Below are positions 8,702 through 17,448 of a DNA stretch of 64,000 bases, piece after piece. The DNA comes from UBA4615 sp964399635 (GTDB taxonomy: Bacteria; Pseudomonadota; Gammaproteobacteria; Burkholderiales; Burkholderiaceae_E). Under the pieces are notes generated by a model. That model saw only the letters and a program-made list of their open reading frames with translations, had not been told where the DNA came from and ran no database searches. Location: assembly GCA_964399635.1 (NCBI GenBank), contig CAYNRU010000014.1:40405-104404 (forward strand), in the 5' to 3' direction. The position numbers and the translations under genes are program-made. Position 1 is the first letter of the stretch. The number at the start of each line of letters is the position of its first letter.

Positions 8702-8991
8702 AGCAGGCGCAGGCCGTCATCGTCAACAAGCTGGGCCTGCACGCACGGCCCTCCGCCGCCCTCACCCAGGCCGCGACCCGGTTCAAGTCGAGCGTGTGGG
8801 TGACCAAGGGTACGCGTCGCGTCAACGGCAAGAGCATCATGGGCGTGATGATGCTGGCCGCGGCGCGCGGCGCCACGCTGACCTTCGAGGCCGATGGCCC
8901 CGACGAGGACGCCGCGCTCGCCGCGCTGCTGGAGCTGGTCGCGTCAGGGTTCGGCGAGGGTGCCAACCCGCCCGATCCGGCCGGGTCCTGA
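8698..8991 (+). CDS. ptsH: Phosphocarrier protein HPr
   Basis: A GTG start at 8698 overlaps the preceding stop. The 97-residue product begins VKQAQAVIVNKLGLHARPSA: His15 in GLHARPS is the site phosphorylated by enzyme I, and Ser46 in VNGKSIMGVMMLAA is the regulatory serine position. The C-terminus is about 8 residues longer than E. coli HPr. It accepts phosphate from EI (next gene) and passes it to the EIIA upstream. Confidence 0.94.
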   Translation: MKQAQAVIVNKLGLHARPSAALTQAATRFKSSVWVTKGTRRVNGKSIMGVMMLAAARGATLTFEADGPDEDAALAALLELVASGFGEGANPPDPAGS

Positions 8992-9014
8992 CCGGGCGAC
9001 GGGGCGGCGCGGCG

Positions 9015-10760
9015 ATGTTCAGCCTGCACGGCACCGGCATCGGCGGGGGCATCGTCGTCGGCCGCGCGGTGGTGCTCGAGACACGGATGATCGACGTGCC
9101 GCGCTACCGCGTCGAGTTCGCGCAGCGCGACGCCGAGACCGGCCGGCTCAAGCGCGCGATCGACGCGGTGCGCGATGAGCTCGCCTCGATCGGCGCGAAC
9201 CTGCCGCCCGACGCGCCCAGCGAAGCGCAGGCGCTGCTGCAGGTCCATGTGATGATCCTCGACGACCCCTCGCTCGCCATGCAGGCGAGGGTCGCCATCG
9301 AGTCGCACGGGCAGAACGCCGAGTGGGCGTTCGCCTCGCAGGCCGAGCACCTGGCCGCCCAGTTCGAGCAGTTCGAGGACAGCTACCTGCGCGAGCGCGG
9401 GCGCGACGTCACGCAGGTGGCCGACCGCGTGCTCAAGGCGCTGTCCGGGTCGGGGCGCGCGCTGCGCACGCGCGCCGTGCCGGGCGAGGTGCCGCTGATC
9501 TTCGTCGCGCACGACATCTCGCCCGCCGACATGCTGCAGCTCAAGCACGCGGGCGGCTTCGCGATCGACCTTGGCGGCACCGCGTCGCACACCGCGATCC
9601 TCGCGCGCAGCATGAACGTGCCGGCGGTGGTCGGGCTGTCCACCGGCGGCCTGCTGGTGCGCGACGACGATTGGCTGGTGCTCGACGGCGAGGCGGGCGT
9701 GCTGATCGTCGCGCCCGACGAAGAGGTGCTGCAGGAGTACCGCCATCGGATGGCGCTCGGCCTGCTCGAGCGCAAGCAGCTCGAGCGGCTGATCCACGTG
9801 CCCTCGGCGACGCTGGACGGCGAGCCGGTGGAGCTGCACGCCAACATCGAGCTGCCGGCCGAGGCGGAGCAGGCGATGCAGGCGGGCGCGGCGGGCATCG
9901 GGTTGTTCCGCACCGAATTCCTGTTCATGAACCGCGCCGAGCTGCCCGGCGAGGACGAGCAGTACGAGGCCTACCGGATGGCGGTGGTCGCGATGCGCGG
10001 GCGGCCGGTCACCATCCGCACCCTCGACATCGGCGCCGACAAGGCGCTCCAGAGCGCCGAGGACGCCCCGGAGCCGGCGGCAGCGCCCAATCCGGCGCTG
10101 GGGCTGCGCGCGATCCGCTACAGCCTTGCCGAGCCCGACGTCTTCCTCGAGCAGTTGCGCGCCATCCTGCGTGCCGCGCAGCACGGCCCGGTGCGCCTGC
10201 TGATCCCGATGCTCGCCCACGGGCACGAGATCGACCAGTCGCTGCGGCTGATCGCGCAGGCGCGCGCGCAGCTCGCCGACCGCCTCGGGCGCGGCGCGGC
10301 GCCGATCCCGCCGGTGCCGGTGGGCGGCATGATCGAGGTCCCGGCCGCGGCGCTCACCGCCGGACTGTTCGCGCGCCGGCTCGACTTCCTGTCCATCGGC
10401 ACCAACGACCTGGTGCAGTACACGCTCGCCATCGACCGCGCCGACCATTCGGTCGCGTCGCTGTACGATCCCTTCCATCCGGCGGTGCTGCAGCTGGTGT
10501 CGCAGACCATCCGCGCCGGCGAGCGCGCCGGCACGCCGGTGGCGGTGTGCGGCGAGATGGCCGGCGACCTCGATGCGACGCGCCTGCTGATCGGCATGGG
10601 CCTGCGGTCGTTCTCGATGCAACCGGCGAGCCTGCTGCGCGTCAAGCAGGAGATCCTGCGCTGCGACGCGGCGCGGCTGCGCAGCCGCGTGTCGCGCCTG
10701 CTCGCCTCCGACGATCCGGTGCGCGTGCTGGCCGGCCTGCAGAAGCTGCGCGAGGGCTGA
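9015..10760 (+). CDS. ptsI: PTS enzyme I (phosphoenolpyruvate-protein phosphotransferase)
   Basis: 581 residues from ATG 9015 (MFSLHGTGIGGGIVVGRAVV). The phosphohistidine is His192 in GGTASHTAILARSMNVPAVVG. The C-terminal PEP-binding barrel carries GIGLFRTEFLFMNR, TIRTLDIGADKAL, IEVPAAALTA, FLSIGTNDLVQYTLAIDR and the active-site cysteine in VAVCGEMAGD. Full length for the family. It starts the phosphate transfer EI-HPr-EIIA encoded just upstream. The gap to metX is only 14 bp, so some transcripts may continue into methionine genes. Confidence 0.96.
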   Translation: MFSLHGTGIGGGIVVGRAVVLETRMIDVPRYRVEFAQRDAETGRLKRAIDAVRDELASIGANLPPDAPSEAQALLQVHVMILDDPSLAMQARVAIESHGQNAEWAFASQAEHLAAQFEQFEDSYLRERGRDVTQVADRVLKALSGSGRALRTRAVPGEVPLIFVAHDISPADMLQLKHAGGFAIDLGGTASHTAILARSMNVPAVVGLSTGGLLVRDDDWLVLDGEAGVLIVAPDEEVLQEYRHRMALGLLERKQLERLIHVPSATLDGEPVELHANIELPAEAEQAMQAGAAGIGLFRTEFLFMNRAELPGEDEQYEAYRMAVVAMRGRPVTIRTLDIGADKALQSAEDAPEPAAAPNPALGLRAIRYSLAEPDVFLEQLRAILRAAQHGPVRLLIPMLAHGHEIDQSLRLIAQARAQLADRLGRGAAPIPPVPVGGMIEVPAAALTAGLFARRLDFLSIGTNDLVQYTLAIDRADHSVASLYDPFHPAVLQLVSQTIRAGERAGTPVAVCGEMAGDLDATRLLIGMGLRSFSMQPASLLRVKQEILRCDAARLRSRVSRLLASDDPVRVLAGLQKLREG

Positions 10761-10774
10761 ACCCGGCCGGATCG

Positions 10775-11965
10775 ATGAACATGGACGTTCCCATCAATGC
10801 GTCGGTTGGCGTGGCGACCCCCAGGCGCCTGCGCTTCGACGCCCCGCTGCCGCTGGCGAGCGGCGCGTCGCTGGCCGGCTACGAGCTGGTCTACGAGACC
10901 TACGGCCGCCTGAGCGAGGCGCGCGACAACGCGGTGCTGGTCTGCCACGCACTCAATGCCTCGCACCACGTGGCGGGCGTCTGCGCGACCGACCCCGCCG
11001 ACGTCGGCTGGTGGGACAACATGGTCGGGCCCGGCAAGCCGGTCGACACCGACCGGTTCTTCGTGGTGGGCGTCAACAACCTGGGCTCCTGCTTCGGCTC
11101 GACCGGCCCGATGTCTGTCAACCCGGCGACCGGCCGCCCCTACGGCCCCGACTTCCCGGTGGTCACCGTCGAGGACTGGGTCGCGGCCCAGGCACGGCTG
11201 GCCGACGCGCTGGGCATCGAGCGCTTCGCGGCGGTGATGGGCGGCTCGCTCGGCGGCATGCAGGCGCTCGCCTGGAGCACGCTGTACCCGGAGCGGCTCG
11301 CGCACTGCGTGGCGATCGCGACGGCGCCCAAGCTGTCGGCGCAGAACATCGCCTTCAACGAGGTCGCGCGCCGCGCGATCGTCACCGACCCGGAGTTCCA
11401 TGGCGGGCGCTTCTATGACCACGGGACGGTGCCGGCTCGCGGGCTGCAGGTCGCGCGGATGATCGGCCACATCACCTACCTGTCGGACGACGTGATGGCC
11501 GAGAAGTTCGGCCGCACGCTGCGCCGCCATGAGCAGGACACGTCGCTGCGCAGCGACTACCAGTTCACGTTCGATGTGGAGTTCGAGATCGAGTCGTACC
11601 TGCGCTACCAGGGCGAGAAGTTCTCGCGCTACTTCGACGCCAACACCTACCTGCTGATCACGCGCGCGCTCGACTACTTCGATCCGGCGCGCGCGCACGA
11701 CGGAGACCTCGCCGCTGCGATGGCGCCGGCGCGCTGCGGCTTCCTGCTGGCGTCCTTCACCACCGACTGGCGCTTCGCGCCCGAGCGCAGCCGCGAGATC
11801 GTCGCCGCGCTGGTCGCCAACCGCCGGCGCGTCACCTATGCCGAGATCGAGGCGCCGCACGGGCACGATGCCTTCCTGCTCGACGACCCGCGCTACCACG
11901 CGCTGGTCGCCGCGTACTTCGACCGAATCGCCGCCGGCCTGGCCGGCGCGGGAGCGGCGCGATGA
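10775..11965 (+). CDS. metX: Homoserine O-acetyltransferase/O-succinyltransferase, MetX family
   Basis: A 396-residue alpha/beta hydrolase starting MNMDVPINASVGVATPRRLR (a second ATG two codons later is equally possible). It has the oxyanion-region LVCHALNASHH, the nucleophile elbow GGSLGGMQALAW with Ser158, and the catalytic His364 in PHGHDAFLLD. The family activates homoserine for methionine synthesis; whether acetyl- or succinyl-CoA is used cannot be read reliably here, although proteobacterial MetX proteins paired with MetW are often succinyltransferases. metW overlaps by 4 bp, the classic metXW pair. Confidence 0.94.
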   Translation: MNMDVPINASVGVATPRRLRFDAPLPLASGASLAGYELVYETYGRLSEARDNAVLVCHALNASHHVAGVCATDPADVGWWDNMVGPGKPVDTDRFFVVGVNNLGSCFGSTGPMSVNPATGRPYGPDFPVVTVEDWVAAQARLADALGIERFAAVMGGSLGGMQALAWSTLYPERLAHCVAIATAPKLSAQNIAFNEVARRAIVTDPEFHGGRFYDHGTVPARGLQVARMIGHITYLSDDVMAEKFGRTLRRHEQDTSLRSDYQFTFDVEFEIESYLRYQGEKFSRYFDANTYLLITRALDYFDPARAHDGDLAAAMAPARCGFLLASFTTDWRFAPERSREIVAALVANRRRVTYAEIEAPHGHDAFLLDDPRYHALVAAYFDRIAAGLAGAGAAR

Positions 11966-12624
11966 GCGCGCTGCCGGCCGACCGGCACGACCGCCCGCGC
12001 ACGGCCACGCCGCGCGTCGAGCCGCACCACACCGACGCCAACGGACTGCGGCCCGACCTCGCGGTGATCGCCGGCTGGATCCCGCCCGGGTCGCGCGTGC
12101 TCGACCTCGGTTGCGGCGACGGCGTGCTGCTCGATCACCTGCAGCGCGTCAAGGGCTGCGCGGGCTACGGCGTGGAGATCGACGACGCGCAGGTGCTCGC
12201 ATGCGCGCGCCGGGGCGTCGACGTGATCCAGCAGGACGTGGAGGCCGGCCTCGACGTCTTCGCGGGGCTGCGCTTCGACGTGGTGGTCATGTCGATGGCC
12301 ATCCAGGCGACGCACCGCACCGAGCGCGTGCTGCGCGAGATGAGCGGCATCGGCGACCAGTGCATCGTGTCCTTCCCCAACTTCGGACACTGGTCGCACG
12401 CCTGGTCGATCCTGAAGGGGCGCATGCCGATGTCCAGCGAGATGCCCTACCAGTGGTACGACACGCCCAACCTGCACCTCTCGACGCTGCGCGACTTCGA
12501 GGACTTCGTCGCCAAGCTCGGGCTGCGGGTCACGCGCAGCGGCTTCCTCGCCGACGGCCGGCCGGTGGGCTGGCTGCCCGGGCTGCGCTGCACGCAGGCG
12601 ATCTACAGCTTTCGCACGGCCTGA
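11962..12624 (+). CDS. metW: MetW, SAM-methyltransferase-fold partner of MetX
   Basis: A 220-residue protein with the class I SAM-binding motif SRVLDLGCGDGVLLDHL around residue 45, then YGVEIDD and the MetW-typical segments VMSMAIQATHRTERVLREM, FPNFGHWSHA and MPYQWYDTPNLHLSTLRDFE. MetW is known to be needed together with MetX for full acyltransferase activity in proteobacteria. The start overlaps the metX stop (ATGA). The N-terminal 30 residues before the conserved region are unusually long, so a later start is possible. Confidence 0.94.
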   Translation: MSALPADRHDRPRTATPRVEPHHTDANGLRPDLAVIAGWIPPGSRVLDLGCGDGVLLDHLQRVKGCAGYGVEIDDAQVLACARRGVDVIQQDVEAGLDVFAGLRFDVVVMSMAIQATHRTERVLREMSGIGDQCIVSFPNFGHWSHAWSILKGRMPMSSEMPYQWYDTPNLHLSTLRDFEDFVAKLGLRVTRSGFLADGRPVGWLPGLRCTQAIYSFRTA

Positions 12625-12737
12625 GCCCGCGGCCAGCCGCGCCGCGCCGCGGTGACCGACGACGCGTGCCGGCGGCACGCTATGCTGTGCGACTCCTCCT
12701 CCTGTCGCCGGCATCGCGCCGGCACCGCAATCCGCCC

Positions 12738-13214
12738 ATGACCGAGTCCCGCGAGATCCCCGCCACCCAGCGCTTCGCCTGGATCTTCGGCCTGGCAGGC
12801 CTGCTGCCCTTCCTCGCGCACGCGCTCTTCTCGTGGCTGTCGCCGCCCTCGGAGCTGATCGGCGTGCTGCGCTCCCAGGTGCACTACGCGGCGGCCATCC
12901 TGACCTTCCTGGGCGCGCTGCACTGGGGCGTCGCGATCGCCTCGCCGTCGGTCGTCGGCGGGCCGGCGGTGACGCGCCTGCTGTGGAGCGTGATGCCCGC
13001 GATCTTTGCCTGGATCATCACGCTGTACCCCACCGACGTGGCGCTGCCGCTGCTCTTCGGGGGCCTGCTGGTGGCGCTCGGCGTCGACTGGCTGCTGTAT
13101 CGCGGCACCCCGGTGCCGCGCTGGTTCATGACGCTGCGCACCGTGCTGTCGGCGGTGGCGCTCGCCTCGCTCGGCGCGAGCTGGCTCGCGATGGCGACCC
13201 GCGCGGGACGCTGA
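12738..13214 (+). CDS. DUF3429 inner-membrane protein
   Basis: A 158-residue protein with about five predicted membrane helices (FAWIFGLAGLLPFLAHALF, YAAAILTFLGALHWGVAIA, LLWSVMPAIFAWIITLYP, LPLLFGGLLVALGVDWLLY, TVLSAVALASLGASWLAMA). The FLGALHWG motif in the second helix is typical of DUF3429 proteins, which have no established function. A TATGCT -10-like box about 60 bp upstream suggests its own promoter after metW. It is convergent with the sugar dehydrogenase gene that follows. Confidence 0.75.
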   Translation: MTESREIPATQRFAWIFGLAGLLPFLAHALFSWLSPPSELIGVLRSQVHYAAAILTFLGALHWGVAIASPSVVGGPAVTRLLWSVMPAIFAWIITLYPTDVALPLLFGGLLVALGVDWLLYRGTPVPRWFMTLRTVLSAVALASLGASWLAMATRAGR

Positions 13215-13245
13215 GCGCCGCGCACGGCGGCCCGCGCGCGCGGGC

Positions 13246-14448
13246 TCAGCGCGGGCGCAGCCGCAGGATCGCGCCCTCCGGGCTGTCGGTCAGCAGGTAG
13301 ACCAGGCCGTCCGGGCCCGCGCGCACGTCGCGTATCCGCTGGCCGAGGTCCTGCAGCATCCGCTCCTGGCGCACGACGCGCTCGCCGTCGAGCTCGAGCC
13401 GGTACAGGCTGCGCCCCGCCAGCGCGCCCACCAGCAGGTTGCCCTTCCAGGCCGCGAAGCCGGCCCCGTCCACGAAGGCCATGCCCGACGGCGCGATGGA
13501 TGGTGTCCACAGCAGCAGCGGCGCCTGCACGCCGGCCCGGGCCGTGCCCTCGCCGATCGGGGCGCCCGATCCATACTCGCGCCCGGCGGTGATCACCGGC
13601 CAGCCGTGGTCGCGCCCGGCCGGCGTCACGTTGAGCTCGTCGCCGCCCTGCGGGCCGTGCTCGTGCGTCCAGAGCCGGCCGCTCGACGGATGCAGCGCCG
13701 CGCCCTGCACGTTGCGGTGGCCGTATGACCAGATCTCGGGCAACGCACCGGTGCGCGTCACGAAGGGGTTGTCGGGCGGCACCGAGCCGTCGGGGCGGAT
13801 GCGCACCACCTTGCCCAGGTGCGTGCCGAGGTCCTGCGCGCCGTCGCGCAGCGTGAAACGGTCACCGAGCGTCACGAACAGCGTGCCGTCGCGCCCGAAG
13901 ACGAGGCGCGAGCCCCAGTGGTAGCCGCCCCCGGCGTCGGGCTGCTGCCGGAAGATCACCTTCACGTCGCGCAGCGCGGCGCCCTCGAGCACGCCGGTCG
14001 CGACCGCGGTGCGTCCGCCGCGCTCGGTCGGCTCCGAGAACGACACGAACACCCTGCGGTCGGTGGCGAACGCGGGCGAGATCGCGACGTCGAGCAGGCC
14101 GCCCTGCGCGCGCGCATGGACCGGCGGCACGCCCTGCACCGGTTCGGACAAGGCGCCCTGCGCGTCGACGATCCTCAGCCGGCCGGGACGCTCGGTGACC
14201 AGCATGCGGCCGTCGGGCAGGAAGGCGAGCCCCCACGGATGCTGCAGGCCGCGCGCGAACTCGGTGACCTCGAGGGTCGTGCGCTCGGTACGGAAGATCC
14301 GCGGCGCCTGCGCTGCCTCGCCCTGCGCGGTCTCGCTCTGCGTTGCCGCCACCGCGCAGGCGCCGACCATGCACAGCGGCGCGATGCGCAGCGCCACCCG
14401 CAGCGCGATGCGGGTCGCGCCGCGCGGCAGCGCCACGATCGCACGCAT
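13246..14448 (-). CDS. PQQ-dependent sugar dehydrogenase (soluble aldose dehydrogenase-like), probable lipoprotein
   Basis: About 400 residues from the ATG at 14448. The N-terminus (ALRIAPLCMVGACAVAATQ) looks like a lipoprotein signal with VGAC as lipobox. The body is a six-bladed propeller of the GSDH family: GLAFLPDGRMLVTERPGRLR, WGSRLVFGRDGTLFVTLGDR, YGHRNVQGAALHPSSGRLW, HEHGPQGGDELN and GRDHGWPVIT. Family members oxidise aldoses with PQQ in the periplasm, but the substrate here is unknown. In-frame ATGs also exist at 14487 and 14538; 14448 was chosen because it gives a sensible signal peptide. Confidence 0.85.
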   Translation of the reverse strand: MRAIVALPRGATRIALRVALRIAPLCMVGACAVAATQSETAQGEAAQAPRIFRTERTTLEVTEFARGLQHPWGLAFLPDGRMLVTERPGRLRIVDAQGALSEPVQGVPPVHARAQGGLLDVAISPAFATDRRVFVSFSEPTERGGRTAVATGVLEGAALRDVKVIFRQQPDAGGGYHWGSRLVFGRDGTLFVTLGDRFTLRDGAQDLGTHLGKVVRIRPDGSVPPDNPFVTRTGALPEIWSYGHRNVQGAALHPSSGRLWTHEHGPQGGDELNVTPAGRDHGWPVITAGREYGSGAPIGEGTARAGVQAPLLLWTPSIAPSGMAFVDGAGFAAWKGNLLVGALAGRSLYRLELDGERVVRQERMLQDLGQRIRDVRAGPDGLVYLLTDSPEGAILRLRPR

Positions 14449-14594
14449 CGTTCCGTGGGGGGGTGCGGCGGTGGCGGTGGCGGGCATGGCGTTCGATCCG
14501 AAGGAGGCCCGGCGCGGGCCTGCGGCACGGGTCCGCACGATTGTGCCGCAGGCGCGCCGCGGCGTGCGCCGCGACGCAGGCGCATGACCCCGGT

Positions 14595-14623
14595 TTGACC
14601 ACCGCCGGGCGGCCTCCTATAGT
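14595..14623 (+). promoter_or_regulatory. Sigma-70 promoter TTGACC-17 bp-TATAGT
   Basis: A -35 hexamer at 14595-14600 and a -10 at 14618-14623 are separated by an ideal 17-bp spacer. It lies 58 bp before the TTG start of the Bug-type gene. Confidence 0.7.
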
Positions 14624-14680
14624 CGGCCGCGTCGTCGGCCGCACGGCCGCCCGCCCGACACGATCCATGAGGAGACGAAC

Positions 14681-15676
14681 TTGACCAGGACCATCACGAG
14701 GGCTGTGCTCGCTGCCGCAGCGCTGCTGCTCGCATCGCAGGCGGCCCTGGCGCAGACCGCGCCCGCCGGCGGCGCGGCGCCCTGGCCGACCCGGCCGATC
14801 CGCCTGATCCTCGGCTTCGCGCCCGGCGGCCCCACCGACATCGTCGCGCGGGTGATCGGGCAGCGCCTGTCCGAGCAGGTGGGCCAGCCGGTGATCATCG
14901 ACAACAAGCCCGGCGCGGGCGGCAACCTCGCGGCCGACCTGGCCGCCAAGGCGCCCGCCGACGGGTACACGCTGTTCTACAACACCTCCGCGGTGACCAT
15001 CGCGCCGTCGCTGTACGGCAAGGTCCCCTACGACACGCTGCGCGACTTCGCGCCGGTGTCCACCACCGCGACCAACGCGATGCTGGTGATGGTCCATCCG
15101 TCGATGCCGGTGCGCACGATCGGCGAGCTGGTGGCGTACGCGCGTGCCAACCCCGGCAAGCTGAACTACGCGTCGTCGGGCACCGGCACCATCACCCATC
15201 TCGCGACCGCCGCGCTCGGCTCGCAACTGGGCCTGCAGATGACGCACGTGCCCTACAAGGGCAGCGCGCCGGCGCTGGTCGACCTCTCGGCGGGCGTCAC
15301 GCAGATCATGACCGACACGGTCAACAGCGCGCTGCCCTACGTGAAGGACGGGCGGCTGCGCGCGCTGGCCGTGACCATGCCGCGCCGGCTCGCGGTGCTG
15401 CCCGACGTGCCGACGCTGTCGGAGACGGTGATGGCCGGCATGGAGATGAGCGCCTGGCAGGGCGTGCTCGTGCCCACCGGCACGCCGGCGCCGGTCGTGC
15501 AGCGGATCAACGCCGAGCTGCGCCGCGTCCTCGCGCACGAGGAGACCCGCGCCAAGCTGATCGCGCAGGGCACCGAGATCCTCGGCAGCACGCCCGAGGA
15601 GTACGCGGCCTACCTGAGGAGCGAGCTCGCGCGCTGGTCGAAGGTGGTGGCCGAGACCGGCGCGAAGGCCGAGTAG
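14681..15676 (+). CDS. Tripartite tricarboxylate transporter receptor (Bug/TctC family)
   Basis: A 331-codon frame that appears to start at TTG 14681, preceded by GAGGAGA at good spacing. An upstream ATG at 14666 in another frame gives only a five-codon peptide whose stop overlaps the TTG region. The product has a signal peptide (AVLAAAALLLASQAALAQ) and the Bug-family blocks WPTRPIRLILGFAPGGPTD, VIDNKPGAGGN, LNYASSGTGTITHLA, HVPYKGSAPAL and DVPTLSE. These periplasmic receptors bind carboxylates or related small molecules. No TctA/TctB membrane genes are present here, which is usual for betaproteobacterial orphan Bug proteins. Confidence 0.92.
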   Translation: MTRTITRAVLAAAALLLASQAALAQTAPAGGAAPWPTRPIRLILGFAPGGPTDIVARVIGQRLSEQVGQPVIIDNKPGAGGNLAADLAAKAPADGYTLFYNTSAVTIAPSLYGKVPYDTLRDFAPVSTTATNAMLVMVHPSMPVRTIGELVAYARANPGKLNYASSGTGTITHLATAALGSQLGLQMTHVPYKGSAPALVDLSAGVTQIMTDTVNSALPYVKDGRLRALAVTMPRRLAVLPDVPTLSETVMAGMEMSAWQGVLVPTGTPAPVVQRINAELRRVLAHEETRAKLIAQGTEILGSTPEEYAAYLRSELARWSKVVAETGAKAE

Positions 15677-15697
15677 ACGGCGGGGGCCGGGAGCGGG

Positions 15698-16015
15698 TTG
15701 GCCGTGTTCGCGGTCTGGCTGGTCGGGCTCGGGCTCGCCGTACTTGCGCCGCTCCTGTTGCTGCTCGCGCTGTGGCGGCTGCGCCGGCCCGCGACGCGGC
15801 CGTCGGCGGTCCGCATGATGCAGGGCGGGGCGGCGGGCGCGCTCGCGGGATTCGCGGTGTCCTGGGTGGTGGGGCTGATCGTCGAGCGGCAGCCGGACGG
15901 GTTGTCCGACTACTGGTACGTGCCGGTGGCGGTGGGCTTCACGTTCGGCGTGCTCGCGGCAGCGGCGCTGCGCGCCTGGCGGATCGCGCAGCGCAAGGTG
16001 GCTTCGAGCCTGTGA
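15698..16015 (+). CDS. Small predicted membrane protein, unrecognised
   Basis: A 105-residue frame (TTG start at 15698; GTG 15704 is an alternative) with three hydrophobic stretches: residues 3-25, about 43-62 and about 74-93. Arg-rich loops follow the first and last segments. I recognise no family. It begins 21 bp after the Bug gene on the same strand and could be cotranscribed. It could still be a chance frame, though the coherent membrane topology and codon use argue for a real gene. Confidence 0.45.
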   Translation: MAVFAVWLVGLGLAVLAPLLLLLALWRLRRPATRPSAVRMMQGGAAGALAGFAVSWVVGLIVERQPDGLSDYWYVPVAVGFTFGVLAAAALRAWRIAQRKVASSL

Positions 16016-16140
16016 GCGGTTCGCGGCCCGAGCGGCGCCCGGCGTGCCGCGGGCCGGGCGCCGTTCCGGTGACCCCCGCGAGGGGCAGACAGCACGCTCG
16101 AGGCGTCGCACAACGCGCATCCCGAGCATCGGAGGAGACG

Positions 16141-17229
16141 ATGAGAACGGATTCAGAGCGCGCCTGGCTGCGCGACTGCTGGTATGTGATCGCCTGGGAC
16201 CACGAGATCCCGCCGGCCGACGCCGGCCGCGACGTCGCGCTGTTCCGTCGCGTCGTGCTCGAGGAGCCGATCCTCGTCTACCGGCTGCAGGACGGCGGCT
16301 TCGCCGCGATCGAGGACCGCTGCTGCCACCGCCATGCACCCCTGTCGCAGGGCCGCCGCGAGGGCGACAACGTGCGCTGCGGCTATCACGGCCTGATGTT
16401 CGACGCGCGCGGCGCGTGCGTGGACGCGCCCGGGCTGCCCGCGATCCCGCCGAAGGCCTGCGTGCGGGCGTATCCGCTGGCGGTCCGCAACCGCTGGATC
16501 TTCGTGTGGATGGGCGATCCGGCCCGCGCCGACGCCGCGCTGCTGCCGGACAACTTCTCGTGCGACCACCCGGGCTGGCGCAACCGCCCGGGCTACCTGC
16601 ACTACGACACGCCCTACCTGCTGATCTGCGACAACCTGCTCGACTTCTCGCACCTGAGCTACGTGCACGAGACCTCGCTCGGCGGCTCGACGAAGATCGC
16701 GCGCTCGCGCCCGGAGATCGCGCCGGTGGCGGGTCCGAACGCGGACTGGCCGCAGCTCGGCATCCGCGTGAGCCGCCACGTCCCCGACGTGCCGGCGCCG
16801 CCGTTCTACCAGCGCTTTCGCCGCTTCGATACCCACCTCGACCGCTGGTTCGACTACGAGTTCCTGCTGCCCGGCACGCTGCTGATGCATTCGGGCGGCA
16901 GGCCGGTCGGCGACGCCACGGACGAGCGGGCGGTCCGGCTGCACAGTTGCCAGACGCTGACCCCTGAGACGGCGGACACCACGCACTACTTCTTTCAGCA
17001 GTCGCACCCGGCCGACCAGGGCGACGCGTCGATGACCGAGTCGATCTACGACAGCCTGCTGCGGGCCTTCGAGGAGGACCGCGCGATGATCACTGCCCAG
17101 CACCGCAACATCCAGCTCGCCCCCGGTGCGCCGATGCTGCCGCTGGGGATGGATGCCGCGCTGATCCAGTTCAGGCGCCTGCTCGAGCAGCGCCTGCGGA
17201 TCGAGGACGCCCGCCGCGCGACGCGCTGA
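16141..17229 (+). CDS. Rieske non-heme iron aromatic oxygenase (VanA-like demethylase alpha subunit)
   Basis: A 362-residue protein with ATG 16141 preceded by GGAGGAGACG. The N-terminal Rieske domain has Cys61-x-His63 and Cys80-x-x-His83 binding the 2Fe-2S cluster (CCHRHAPLSQG and CGYHGLMFD). The catalytic domain has CDNLLDFSHLSYVHETSLGG, supplying the histidines of the mononuclear iron site. It resembles vanillate O-demethylase and related ring-attacking oxygenases acting on lignin-type aromatics or carboxylates. No reductase gene lies alongside, so electrons must come from elsewhere. The nearby Bug receptor is consistent with uptake of an aromatic acid, but that is inference. Confidence 0.9.
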   Translation: MRTDSERAWLRDCWYVIAWDHEIPPADAGRDVALFRRVVLEEPILVYRLQDGGFAAIEDRCCHRHAPLSQGRREGDNVRCGYHGLMFDARGACVDAPGLPAIPPKACVRAYPLAVRNRWIFVWMGDPARADAALLPDNFSCDHPGWRNRPGYLHYDTPYLLICDNLLDFSHLSYVHETSLGGSTKIARSRPEIAPVAGPNADWPQLGIRVSRHVPDVPAPPFYQRFRRFDTHLDRWFDYEFLLPGTLLMHSGGRPVGDATDERAVRLHSCQTLTPETADTTHYFFQQSHPADQGDASMTESIYDSLLRAFEEDRAMITAQHRNIQLAPGAPMLPLGMDAALIQFRRLLEQRLRIEDARRATR

Positions 17230-17448
17230 AGCGCCCAGCGCACGGTCGTCGCGACCGCCCGCCGTGCAAGCTGCCGATCATCGGCCGCTCGAGGCTGCCG
17301 AACCTGTGCCCGGGCACCGGTCATGGCGCGCCCGGCCGGACGCGGTCGGTTGCCACGCCGGCATCGTCCCAGGCTCGCGCAGACACCCGCAGACCGGCAC
17401 GGGCGATCTGTGCTAAAAACCATGGACGAAGACACGGAGACTCGAACC

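Noticed and set aside
8568..10622. Long minus-strand frame (684 codons) opposite HPr and enzyme I
   Set aside because: Shadow of ptsH-ptsI; no domain or signal, and the sense-strand genes account fully for the sequence.
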